From: Azospira oryzae
GTDB taxonomy: Bacteria > Pseudomonadota > Gammaproteobacteria > Burkholderiales > Rhodocyclaceae
NCBI RefSeq assembly: GCF_004217225.1
Contig: NZ_SHKM01000001.1
Coordinates: 1,030,137-1,094,136 of the forward strand
Length of the DNA: 64,000 bases
Direction: 5' to 3'
Numbering within the stretch: position 1 is the first letter of the stretch; the number at the start of each line of letters is the position of its first letter. The translations under genes were made by a program, and so were the position numbers. The notes beneath the pieces are model-generated. The model was not told the origin of the DNA and searched no databases. It saw only the letters and a program-made list of their open reading frames with translations. Below are positions 50,220 through 58,683 of this stretch, one piece after another.

Positions 50220-52001
50220 ATGGGCCTGATGCAGCTGTTCAAGTTCAAGGGAGGCGTCAAGCCGGCCACCAACAAGGCCCAGTCCGTCACCCTGCCTATC
50301 GCCAAGGCGCCCCTGCCCTCCGTGGTGGCCGTGCCCCTGCACCAGAGCATCGGCGGCACACCCCGGCCCCTGGTGCAGGTGGGCGACAAGGTGCTGAAGG
50401 GCCAGATGATCGGCGAGGCCGACGGCTGGATCTCCGCCGCCGTGCACGCCCCCACCTCCGGCACCGTGCGGGAAGTGGGCATGTACGCCGCCGCCCACCC
50501 CTCCGGCCTGCTCACCGACTGCGTCGTCATCGAGCCGGACGGCGAGGACCGCTGGATCGAACGGCAGAGCGTCGACTACAAAACCCTGACCCCGGAACAG
50601 GTGCGCGAACTGCTGCGTGACATGGGCGTGGTGGGTCTGGGCGGGGCCGTGTTCCCCTCCCACGCCAAAACCCAGGCTTCCCGCAGCGTGCCCATGGAAG
50701 AGCTGGTGATCAACGGCGCCGAATGCGAGCCCTACATCACCTGCGACGACCTGCTGATGCGGGAACGGGCGGCCGAGGTGGTCAAGGGCATCGCCATCTT
50801 CCGCGACCTGCTGCAGCCGAAGAAGGTCCTCATCGGCATCGAGGACAACAAGCCGGAAGCCGCCGCCGCCATGGCCCAGGCCGTGCAGGCCGCGGGCGAG
50901 GACTTCCAGGTCGTCAGCGTGCCCACCCTGTACCCGGCCGGCGGCGCCAAGCAGCTGATCCGCGTCCTCACCGGCAAGGAAGTGCCCGCCAACAAGCGCT
51001 CCACCGACATGGGCGTGCAGTGCTTCAACGTGGCCACCGCCTACACCGCCTGGCGCGCCCTGGGCCACGGCGAACCGGTCATCTCCCGCCTGGTGACCCT
51101 CACCGGCAACGTGGCCGAGCCGCGCAACTACGAGGTGCTGATCGGCACCCCCATGGACGAACTGCTGGCCATCGCCGGCCCCAAGGCGGACACCGACGGC
51201 ATCATCATGGGCGGCCCCATGATGGGCTTCCTGGTACCCGAGGCCAAGGCGCCGGTGGTCAAGGCCACCAACTGCCTGATCGCCCATTCGCCGGCCCTGT
51301 TCCCGCCCAAGGCGCCGGAGATGCCCTGCATCCGCTGCGGCTCCTGCGCCCAGGTCTGCCCCCACGAACTGCAGCCCTTCGAGATGTACTGGTTCGCCCG
51401 GGCCAAGAATTTCGGCAAGACCCAGGAATACAACATCTTCGACTGCATCGAGTGCGGCTGCTGCTCCTTCGTCTGCCCTTCCCGCATTCCCCTGGTGCAG
51501 TACTTCCGTTTCGCCAAGAGCGAGATCTGGGCCCGGGAACGGGACAAGAAGGCGGCCGACGGCGCCAAGACCCGTTTCGAATTCAAGCAGCTCCGGGACG
51601 AGCGGGAAAAGCAGGAAAAGGCCGAGAAGCTGGCCAAGGCCGCCGCTGCCCAGGCCGCCAAGAAGGCCGCCGAAGCCGCCGCTGCCGCTGCTGCCGAAGG
51701 CGGCGCCCCGGCCGAAGCCGCTGCGGCGCCGGCCGCCCAGAGTCCGGAAGAGGCCGCCGCTGCCGCCAAGAAGGCCGCCATCGCCGCCGCCATGGAACGG
51801 GCCAAGGCCCAGCGCGCCCAGGCCCAGCCCCAGAATACGGACGACCTGGCCCCCGCCCAGCAGCAGGAAGTGGCCGACATCGAGGCCCGCCGCGCCCGCC
51901 TGCGGGACATCGCCAAGACCGAACTGGCCCACCCCGAAGCCCATCCCGCCGAGGCCGCCCCGGCCGCTCCGGCGGACGACGGCCAAACCCCCAAGAACTG
52001 A
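50220..52001 (+). CDS. rnfC: Electron transport complex subunit RnfC/RsxC with Ala-rich tail
   Basis: 593 residues. The N-terminal part binds FMN/NADH (GLGGAVFPSHAK near 139-150, GAECEPYITCDD near 164-175), and two 4Fe-4S motifs follow (CIRCGSCAQVCP near 371-382, CIECGCCSFVCP near 410-421). From about 440 a Lys/Glu/Ala-rich, coiled-coil-like extension runs for about 150 residues, as in E. coli RsxC. It is the peripheral cytoplasmic NAD(H)-facing subunit. Confidence 0.95.
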   Translation: MGLMQLFKFKGGVKPATNKAQSVTLPIAKAPLPSVVAVPLHQSIGGTPRPLVQVGDKVLKGQMIGEADGWISAAVHAPTSGTVREVGMYAAAHPSGLLTDCVVIEPDGEDRWIERQSVDYKTLTPEQVRELLRDMGVVGLGGAVFPSHAKTQASRSVPMEELVINGAECEPYITCDDLLMRERAAEVVKGIAIFRDLLQPKKVLIGIEDNKPEAAAAMAQAVQAAGEDFQVVSVPTLYPAGGAKQLIRVLTGKEVPANKRSTDMGVQCFNVATAYTAWRALGHGEPVISRLVTLTGNVAEPRNYEVLIGTPMDELLAIAGPKADTDGIIMGGPMMGFLVPEAKAPVVKATNCLIAHSPALFPPKAPEMPCIRCGSCAQVCPHELQPFEMYWFARAKNFGKTQEYNIFDCIECGCCSFVCPSRIPLVQYFRFAKSEIWARERDKKAADGAKTRFEFKQLRDEREKQEKAEKLAKAAAAQAAKKAAEAAAAAAAEGGAPAEAAAAPAAQSPEEAAAAAKKAAIAAAMERAKAQRAQAQPQNTDDLAPAQQQEVADIEARRARLRDIAKTELAHPEAHPAEAAPAAPADDGQTPKN

Positions 52002-52011
52002 CGCCCCGGTA

Positions 52012-53001
52012 ATGGAATTCTCCACCTCCCCCTACCTGCTCAAGGACACCTCGGTGCGCCGGGTCATGACCCAGGTGCTGCTGGCCCTGGTGCCGGGCAT
52101 CGTCGCCTACGCCCTGCTCATCGGCCCGGGCATCCTGGCCCAGATCGCCATCGCCACCCTCACCGCCCTGGCCGCCGAGGCCGCCATGCTGCGCCTGCGG
52201 GACAAGCCCCTGGCCCTCTTCCTCGGCGACGGCTCGGCCGTGGTCACGGCCTGGCTGGTGGCCATCACCTTCCCGCCGGTGGCGCCCTGGTGGCTCACCG
52301 TGGTCGGCGTGCTGTTCGCCATCGTCGTCGCCAAGCACCTCTACGGCGGCCTCGGGCAGAACCCCTTCAACCCGGCCATGATCGCCTTCGCCGTGTGCAT
52401 CGTCTCCTTCCCGGCCCTCATGTCCCAGTGGCCCGGCCCCGGCTCCCACCTGGCGCCGGCCCAGCAGCTGGACTGGATCTTCGGCCTGGCCCCGCGCCTG
52501 GACGGCATGACCAGCGCCACCCCGCTGGATGCGTTGAAGACCGCCCTGCGCGCCGACGAGGGCCACAGCGGGCCCCTGCCCTTCCTGGCCGGCAACGCCC
52601 AGGCGGTGATCGCCCTCTGCTATCTGGCCGGCGGCCTCTTCCTGGTCTGGCGCAAGATCATCACCTGGCACATCCCCACCGCCTTCCTCGGCGCCATGGG
52701 CCTCCTCGCCGGCCTGCTGTGGCTGTGGCAGCCCGCCGGCTTTGCCAATCCCGTCTTCCACCTGCTGGGGGGCGGCGCCATGCTGGGGGCCTTCTTCATC
52801 GCCACCGACCCGGTGTCCGGCGCCACCACGCCCCGGGGCAAGCTCATCTTCGCCGCCGGCGTCGGCCTGCTGGCCTACATCATCCGCGTCTTCGGCGGCT
52901 ATCCGGACGGCATCGCCTTCGCCGTGCTGATCATGAACATCTGCGTGCCCCTGATCGACATGTACACCCAGCCGAAGGTCTTCGGCATGAAGGACCAATG
53001 A
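52012..53001 (+). CDS. rnfD: Electron transport complex subunit RnfD/RsxD
   Basis: 329 residues, about nine to ten membrane helices. The covalent-FMN site SGATT (about residues 269-273, in DPVSGATTPRG) is present, where FMN is attached to Thr by a phosphoester bond. YGGLGQNPFNPAM near 109-121 is family-typical. Membrane core subunit carrying electrons in the periplasmic half. It follows rnfC by 10 bases and precedes rnfG by one. Confidence 0.95.
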   Translation: MEFSTSPYLLKDTSVRRVMTQVLLALVPGIVAYALLIGPGILAQIAIATLTALAAEAAMLRLRDKPLALFLGDGSAVVTAWLVAITFPPVAPWWLTVVGVLFAIVVAKHLYGGLGQNPFNPAMIAFAVCIVSFPALMSQWPGPGSHLAPAQQLDWIFGLAPRLDGMTSATPLDALKTALRADEGHSGPLPFLAGNAQAVIALCYLAGGLFLVWRKIITWHIPTAFLGAMGLLAGLLWLWQPAGFANPVFHLLGGGAMLGAFFIATDPVSGATTPRGKLIFAAGVGLLAYIIRVFGGYPDGIAFAVLIMNICVPLIDMYTQPKVFGMKDQ

Positions 53002-53002
53002 C

Positions 53003-53680
53003 ATGGTGACGGTAAAGGAACCCACGGCCGGCACCATGGCGGCGCGCACCGCCGTCATCCTGTTCGTCTTCGTCATCGTCTTCACCGGCCTCCTGGCGGG
53101 CGCCTACCAGTGGACCCTGCCGGCCATCCAGGCCTCGGCCACGGAAGAGAAGATGAAGCTGGTGAACGAAGTGCTGCCCACCGCCAGCTACGACAACGAC
53201 CTGCTGCACGACACCCTGGCCCTGGCCCCCACCCCGGAACTGGGGCTGGAAGAGCCTTCCACCGTCTTCCGCGCCCGCATGGGCGGCGCCCCGGCGGCCC
53301 TGGTGCTGGAAGCCGTGGCGCCGGACGGCTATGCCGGCAAGATCCGCCTGATCCTGGCGGTGCAGGCCGACGGCCGGGTGGCCGGCGTGCGCGTCACCCA
53401 GCACAAGGAAACCCCGGGCCTGGGCGACTACGTGGAACCGAAGAAGGACAGGAACAAGGAACGGCCCTGGATCACCCAGTTCAACGGCCTCTCCCTCGCC
53501 ACCCTGGCGGAGAAGGAGTGGAAGGTGAAGAAGGACGGCGGCCATTTCGATTCCAACGCCGGCGCCACCGTGACGCCCCGGGCCGTGGTCAAGGCGGTGA
53601 AGAAGGCCGTCGCCTATGTGGACGCCCACCGGGACGAACTGTTCGCCGCGGCCGACAAGAACGCAGCGGACCGGAAATAA
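53003..53680 (+). CDS. rnfG: Electron transport complex subunit RnfG/RsxG
   Basis: 225 residues: one N-terminal TM helix (about 17-36) and a periplasmic FMN-binding domain. The attachment Thr lies in SNAGATVTP near 185-193; GYAGKIRLILAV and TPGLGD are the other family motifs. It takes part in the transmembrane electron path of Rnf with RnfD. The rnfE gene follows after 12 bases. Confidence 0.94.
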   Translation: MVTVKEPTAGTMAARTAVILFVFVIVFTGLLAGAYQWTLPAIQASATEEKMKLVNEVLPTASYDNDLLHDTLALAPTPELGLEEPSTVFRARMGGAPAALVLEAVAPDGYAGKIRLILAVQADGRVAGVRVTQHKETPGLGDYVEPKKDRNKERPWITQFNGLSLATLAEKEWKVKKDGGHFDSNAGATVTPRAVVKAVKKAVAYVDAHRDELFAAADKNAADRK

Positions 53681-53692
53681 GCGAGGCCGACC

Positions 53693-54382
53693 ATGATCAC
53701 CCGCGAGGAATTCAAGCAGATCGCCGGCAACGGCATCTGGAAGCAGAACACCAGCCTGGTGCAGATCCTGGGCCTGTGCCCCCTGCTGGCCGTGACCACC
53801 AACCTGGTGAACGGCGTCATGCTGTCCCTGGCCACCATCATCGTCATGGCCCTCTCCGGCGTGGCCATCGCCAGCCTGCGCAATTTCATCCCCCACGAAA
53901 TCCGCATCCCGGTCTTCATCCTCGTCGTCGCCGCCCTGGTGACGGTGGTGGACCTGCTCTTCAACGCCAACCTGCACGAGCTGTATCTGGTGCTGGGCAT
54001 TTTCATTCCCCTCATCGTCACCAACTGCATCGTGCTGGCCCGGGTGGAAGCCTACGCCGCCAAGAACCCGCCCCTGCAGGCCACCGCCGACGGCGTCTTC
54101 ATGGGCGTCGGCATGCTGTGGACCCTGGGCCTCCTCGGCGGCCTGCGGGAGCTGATCGGCGCCGGCACCCTGTTCTCCGGCATCGACATGGTCTTCCCCG
54201 GCCTGCAGCCCCTGCAGCTGCTGCCCAAGGACTACCCGGGCCTGCTGCTGGCCATCCTGCCCCCCGGCGCCTTCATCCTGCTGGGCTGCCTGATCGCCTG
54301 GAAAAACTGGATCGAAGCCCGGGCCGCCGCCCGCCAGCAGAAGACTCCGCCGGCGCCGGTGGCCGAAGCCGGCTGCCATTGA
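53693..54382 (+). CDS. rnfE: Electron transport complex subunit RnfE/RsxE
   Basis: 229 residues, six membrane helices, paralogue of RnfA in inverted orientation. NTSLVQILGLCPLLAVTTNLVNG near 18-40 and IFIPLIVTNCIVLARVEA near 103-120 match RnfE, with Cys residues for the shared membrane Fe-S centre. The C-terminal tail is Ala/Pro-rich. Last gene of the rnf operon; nth follows after a 233-base gap containing an inverted-repeat element. Confidence 0.95.
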   Translation: MITREEFKQIAGNGIWKQNTSLVQILGLCPLLAVTTNLVNGVMLSLATIIVMALSGVAIASLRNFIPHEIRIPVFILVVAALVTVVDLLFNANLHELYLVLGIFIPLIVTNCIVLARVEAYAAKNPPLQATADGVFMGVGMLWTLGLLGGLRELIGAGTLFSGIDMVFPGLQPLQLLPKDYPGLLLAILPPGAFILLGCLIAWKNWIEARAAARQQKTPPAPVAEAGCH

Positions 54383-54391
54383 AAACCCCTT

Positions 54392-54585
54392 GCCACAGAG
54401 GGCACAGAGGACACCGAGAAAGACGTAGACGCTTGGCCCGGGAGGCAATAGGGACGCCACTCTCCACCCAGGTGCGGCTGAAAATGGCGTCCTGCTTGCT
54501 TTTCCGGTCAGATAAAAATTGAATCCAGCCACCGGCCTCAATCACGAGGCTAGTCACTCTCTGTGATCTCTGTGTTCTCTGTGGC
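54392..54585. repeat. CACAGAG-type terminal-inverted-repeat element (MITE-like)
   Basis: The left arm (about 54392-54422) and the reverse complement of the right arm (about 54555-54585) align over about 30 bases, each made of three CACAGAG units (or near copies) spaced by two variable bases after GC. About 130 bases without coding potential lie between. It has the form of a small non-autonomous mobile or structural repeat inserted between rnfE and nth. No transposase. Confidence 0.6.
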
Positions 54586-54615
54586 TAAAACAAACCTCCA
54601 GCCAAGCCCAAGACC

Positions 54616-55266
54616 ATGAATGCCGCCAAGCGGGCCCAGATTTTCGCCCGGCTCCAAGCCGCCAACCCGGCGCCCCGCACCGAGCTGGAATACGAGACCC
54701 CGTTCCAGCTGCTGATCGCCGTGCTGCTCTCGGCCCAGGCCACCGACGTGGGCGTGAACAAGGCCACGCGCAAGCTCTTCCCCGCCGCCCCGACGCCGGC
54801 CGCCATGCTGGCCCTGGGGGAGGAAGGGCTGATGGACTACATCAAGACCATCGGCCTCTTCCGCACCAAGGCCAAGAACGCCATCGCCACCTGCCGCATC
54901 CTGCTGGAGCAGCACGGCGGCCAGCTGCCGCGGGACAGGGAGGCCCTGGAGGCCCTGCCCGGCGTCGGTCGCAAGACCGCCAACGTGGTCCTCAACACCG
55001 CCTTCGGCGAACCCACCATCGCCGTGGACACCCATATCTTCCGCATCGCCAACCGTACCCGCCTGGCCCCGGGCAAGACGGTGCTGGCGGTGGAGGAAAA
55101 GCTGCTCAAGACCACGCCGCCGGAGTACCGGCTGGACGCCCACCACTGGCTGATCCTGCACGGCCGCTACGTGTGCAAGGCGCGCAAGCCCGAATGCGAA
55201 CGCTGCGTCATCGCCGATCTGTGCGAATATCCGGGCAAGACCTGTTCCGAACCCGCCCACCTGTAG
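54616..55266 (+). CDS. nth: Endonuclease III
   Basis: 216 residues, bifunctional DNA glycosylase/AP lyase for oxidised pyrimidines. The helix-hairpin-helix LPGVGRKTANVV (about 114-125) carries the catalytic Lys, VDTHIFRIANR (about 137-147) the catalytic Asp, and the C-terminal C-x6-C-x2-C-x5-C (about 189-205) binds the 4Fe-4S cluster. It follows rnf as in the E. coli rsxABCDGE-nth order, but a repeat element separates them here, so it may need its own promoter. Confidence 0.96.
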   Translation: MNAAKRAQIFARLQAANPAPRTELEYETPFQLLIAVLLSAQATDVGVNKATRKLFPAAPTPAAMLALGEEGLMDYIKTIGLFRTKAKNAIATCRILLEQHGGQLPRDREALEALPGVGRKTANVVLNTAFGEPTIAVDTHIFRIANRTRLAPGKTVLAVEEKLLKTTPPEYRLDAHHWLILHGRYVCKARKPECERCVIADLCEYPGKTCSEPAHL

Positions 55267-55285
55267 CCCCTCCCGAGGCACTGCC

Positions 55286-56365
55286 ATGACTGTCGCCACC
55301 GCCCTGGTTTCCGGCAACGATCCCCTGCCCCGCCTGGCGGAGGACGCGGTGCGCCAGGCCCTGGACAAACTCCTTGCCGCCGGCGCCAGCCACGCCAACA
55401 GCGTGCTGCTCTACCTGACCCAGGACTTCTCCCGCCAGGTGCAACCGGCCCTGCTCGCCGCCAGCCGTGCCGCCGCCTGCACCCAGGTGGCCGGCAGCGT
55501 GGCCGCCGGCCTGTTCACCGAGGAAGGCTGGGTGCTGGACCGGCCCGCCGCTGCGGCCATGGTTTTCGCCGGCCCCCTGTCCCTGGTGCCGGGCCGTCCC
55601 GGCGCCGCGCCCCTGCTCTCCCTCGCCTCCGCCTCCAGCCTGCCGCCGGAATGGGCGACCCCGGGCAGCCAGCGCTTCGGCGCCCTGCACCTGGACGCCC
55701 TGGCCAGCGAACCGGGGCCCGTGTGGCAACAGGGCCGCCCCTGCGCCGACCACCGCCTGTCCCTGTCCATCGCCGGCAGCCAGGCCAGCGTGGCCCTCTC
55801 CTGCGGCCTGCGCCTGCTCACCGAACCGGCGCCGGTGGTAGAGGTACGGGGACACGACGTGCATACCCTGGGCCAGCAGACGGCCCTGGATTCCCTGCTG
55901 CGGGCCCTGCCCCTGGAACAGCGGGAGCGGCGCCTGCTGCACCACGTCACCGCCGTGGTGGCCGAACCGGGTCACGCCCTGGAACGCCCGGAAGACACCT
56001 ACTGCCGCCTGCTGCCGGTGATCGACACCAGTCCGGAAGGCATCGTCACACTGGCCGACCGGCTGGCACCGGGCCAATCCCTGGCCTGGGCGGTGCGCCA
56101 GCCCCTGGCGGCGGAACAGGAAATGCGCGACACCCTGGTGGCCCTGGGCGATGAGCTGCCCCGGCCCAGCCTGGGCCTGATGTTCTCCTGCATCGGCCGC
56201 GGCCCCTATTTCTACGGCGGCGAGGACCGGGACCTGCTGGTCTTCACCGAACGCTTCCCCGGCGTGCCCCTGCTTGGCCTCTACGGCAGCGGCCAGATCG
56301 CCCCCAGCAACGGCGGACGGCTGCTGCACAACAGCGTCGTCACCGCCCTCTTTTCCGAGATTTAA
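55286..56365 (+). CDS. FIST-domain sensory protein
   Basis: 359 residues, soluble. FIST N-terminal domain (about 20-200) and FIST C-terminal domain (about 215-350), the latter with SLGLMFSCIGRGPYFYG, close to the family's CxGRG signature. FIST domains are predicted to bind small ligands such as amino acids and usually sit in or beside signalling proteins. It stands alone here with a DUF1841 gene 3 bases downstream and is two genes upstream of two chemoreceptors. Confidence 0.88.
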   Translation: MTVATALVSGNDPLPRLAEDAVRQALDKLLAAGASHANSVLLYLTQDFSRQVQPALLAASRAAACTQVAGSVAAGLFTEEGWVLDRPAAAAMVFAGPLSLVPGRPGAAPLLSLASASSLPPEWATPGSQRFGALHLDALASEPGPVWQQGRPCADHRLSLSIAGSQASVALSCGLRLLTEPAPVVEVRGHDVHTLGQQTALDSLLRALPLEQRERRLLHHVTAVVAEPGHALERPEDTYCRLLPVIDTSPEGIVTLADRLAPGQSLAWAVRQPLAAEQEMRDTLVALGDELPRPSLGLMFSCIGRGPYFYGGEDRDLLVFTERFPGVPLLGLYGSGQIAPSNGGRLLHNSVVTALFSEI

Positions 56366-56368
56366 GCC

Positions 56369-56800
56369 ATGTTCAATCCCAGCCGCGACCAGGTGCGCCG
56401 CTTCTTCTGCGACGCCTGGCAAAAGGACCGGCAAGGCCTGCCCCTGGTGGGCGCCGAAACCATCGCCGTGGACCTGATCCGCCTGCATCCCGAATACCAT
56501 GCCCTGCTGGCCGACGTGGAACGGGCCCTGAGCCAGGAATGGACGCCGGAGGAAGGGCAGATGAATCCCTTCCTGCACCTCTCCTTGCATCTGGCGGTGG
56601 AGGAGCAGATTTCCATCGACCATCCCCGGGGCATCCGGGAAGCCTTCCACGCCCTGGCGCGGCGCCTGGACGATCCCCACGCCGCCAAGCACCAGCTGCT
56701 CGAATGCCTGGGCGAAGCCGTCTGGCATGCCCAGCAGGCGGGCAACCAGCTGGACCCGGAAGCCTATCTGGAAGCCGTCAAGCGCGCCGGCCGCGGCTGA
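56369..56800 (+). CDS. DUF1841 family protein
   Basis: 143 residues, helical, no signal. It starts MFNPSRDQVRRFF.DAW, the conserved N-terminus of DUF1841, and includes the NPFLHLSLHLAVEEQISIDHP stretch, rich in conserved His, Asp and Glu. Function unknown; widespread in beta- and gammaproteobacteria. Three bases after the FIST gene, so co-transcribed. Confidence 0.88.
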   Translation: MFNPSRDQVRRFFCDAWQKDRQGLPLVGAETIAVDLIRLHPEYHALLADVERALSQEWTPEEGQMNPFLHLSLHLAVEEQISIDHPRGIREAFHALARRLDDPHAAKHQLLECLGEAVWHAQQAGNQLDPEAYLEAVKRAGRG

Positions 56801-56958
56801 ATCTGACACCTGGCTGACAGAAGCCACCCCCACCCCCTGGAATTCCGCGCCTGTCGCGGACTTTGGCGGGCACTTGTCATTCCCCTACGGACAGGTGCAG
56901 TATTTAGCCACATTAGCCAAAAGTAATAGATAAAAAACCTACACCCTGGGGGAAATCC

Positions 56959-58608
56959 ATGTTTGCGAAACTCTCGCTCAAGACCAAGCTCGTCTTGCTG
57001 CTGGTCATGTCCGTCATCGGCATGGTCCTGCTCACCGGCCTCAGTGCCTGGGGGGTGAAACGGGACCTGACTGACGGCCGCAAGGCGGTGGTCAAGGCCG
57101 CCGTCGAATCGGCCTACAGCATCGCCGCCAACTACCAGGCTCTCGAAGCCGCCGGCAAGATGAGCCGGGAAGAGGCCCAGAAGGCGGCCCGGGAAGCCAT
57201 GCGCCACGGCCGCTACGGCGGCGCCGACGGCAAGTCCGAATACTTCTACGTCTATAGGAGCGACGGCGTCACCGTCATGCACACCACCAAGCCGGAATGG
57301 GAAGGCATCAGCAAGGTGGAAGAGGTGAAGGACGTGCTCGGCCGCTATACCCTGAAAAACATCCTGGCCGCCTCCAAGGCCGCGCCCGAGGGCGCCTTCG
57401 TCGAAACCCTGTTCCCGCGCCCGGGCCAGCCGGCGGACAAGGCGGTGGAGAAGCTACAGTACCTGAAGCTGTTCGCCCCCTGGGAATGGGTCATCGGCAG
57501 CGGCATCTACATGGACGATGTGGCCACGGAAGTGCGGGAGCGGGCCCTTTCCGATACCTTCATCGCCGCCATCATCCTCATCGCCGTGGCGGTGGCCACC
57601 TTCCTGGTGGGCGGCAGCATCCGCCAGCAGGTGGGGGGCGAACCCGCCGACGTCATCAAACTGATGAGCCAGGCCGCCGCCGGCAACCTGGCGGTGGAGG
57701 TGGGCAATGCACCCAAGGGCTCCATGCTCGCCTCCTTCGGCCAGATGGTGAGCGAACTGCGCCAGGTGATCCGGGAAATCGGCAACAGCGCCACCGCCCT
57801 CTCCAACAACGCCGAGCGCATCAACACCGCCTCCCAGGAAGTTTCCACCGCCTCCCAGCACCAGGCCGACGCCACCTCCTCCATGGCCGCCGCCATCGAG
57901 GAACTGACGGTGAGCATCAACCACATTTCCGACAGTTCCCGGGATACGGAGGCCGACTCCCACAATTCCGCCAGTCTGGCGGCCGACGGCGAAACCCGGG
58001 TCACCACCGCCTCCAGCGCCATCAAGAACCTGGCCGGCTCGGTCACCGGCGCCTCGGAAAAGATCCGCCACCTGGAAGGCCGCATCAAGGAAATCTCCGG
58101 CATCGCCGGCGTCATCAAGGAAATCGCCGCCCAGACCAACCTGCTGGCCCTCAATGCCGCCATCGAGGCGGCCCGGGCCGGGGAACAGGGCCGGGGCTTT
58201 GCCGTGGTGGCCGACGAGGTGCGCAAGCTGGCCGAACGCACCGCCTCCGCCACGGTGGAAATCGAGGACATGATCGTCAGCATCCAGACCGAAACCGACG
58301 AGACGGTGCAGGTCATGGATGCGGCCCTGCCCCAAGTGGAAGAAGGCGTTACCCTGGCCGAATCCGCCGCCGACGCCCTGCGGCAGATCCGCGAGGGTTC
58401 GGAAACCACCCTGCACCGCATCCAGGAAGTGGCCGAAGCCACCCGGGAACAGAGCACCGCCAGCACCAGCATCGCCCAGCGGGTGGAGCAGATCGCCCAG
58501 ATGGTGGAAGAGACCTCCGCCGCCATGCGCAACACCGCCGAGACCGCCGAGGCCCTGGACAACATCGCCCGGGAACTGAACACCATGGTGGGCCGCTTCA
58601 CCACCTGA
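56959..58608 (+). CDS. Methyl-accepting chemotaxis protein with single Cache domain
   Basis: 549 residues. TM1 (about 10-30), periplasmic sCache_2 domain (about 35-185: [22 protein letters not shown] and [14 protein letters not shown] are typical), TM2 (about 194-213), HAMP-like linker and MCP signalling domain. The hairpin tip [38 protein letters not shown] (about 390-430) is the CheA/CheW contact. No C-terminal CheR/CheB pentapeptide. sCache_2 domains commonly bind small carboxylates. GGGGGAA is 6 bases upstream; a terminator follows. Confidence 0.94.
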   Translation: MFAKLSLKTKLVLLLVMSVIGMVLLTGLSAWGVKRDLTDGRKAVVKAAVESAYSIAANYQALEAAGKMSREEAQKAAREAMRHGRYGGADGKSEYFYVYRSDGVTVMHTTKPEWEGISKVEEVKDVLGRYTLKNILAASKAAPEGAFVETLFPRPGQPADKAVEKLQYLKLFAPWEWVIGSGIYMDDVATEVRERALSDTFIAAIILIAVAVATFLVGGSIRQQVGGEPADVIKLMSQAAAGNLAVEVGNAPKGSMLASFGQMVSELRQVIREIGNSATALSNNAERINTASQEVSTASQHQADATSSMAAAIEELTVSINHISDSSRDTEADSHNSASLAADGETRVTTASSAIKNLAGSVTGASEKIRHLEGRIKEISGIAGVIKEIAAQTNLLALNAAIEAARAGEQGRGFAVVADEVRKLAERTASATVEIEDMIVSIQTETDETVQVMDAALPQVEEGVTLAESAADALRQIREGSETTLHRIQEVAEATREQSTASTSIAQRVEQIAQMVEETSAAMRNTAETAEALDNIARELNTMVGRFTT

Positions 58609-58628
58609 TGCCGGCCCGGCACCAATGA

Positions 58629-58662
58629 CAAGGGGCGCCCGCGGGCGCCCCTTTTGTTTTTG
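58629..58662 (+). terminator. Terminator after the sCache chemoreceptor gene
   Basis: AAGGGGCGCCC/GGGCGCCCCTT inverted repeat with minimal loop followed by TTTTGTTTTT. It sits between convergent chemoreceptor genes; the minus-strand side lacks a long T-run. Confidence 0.8.
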
Positions 58663-58683
58663 CCGCTGCCGGCGCCGGCCGGA

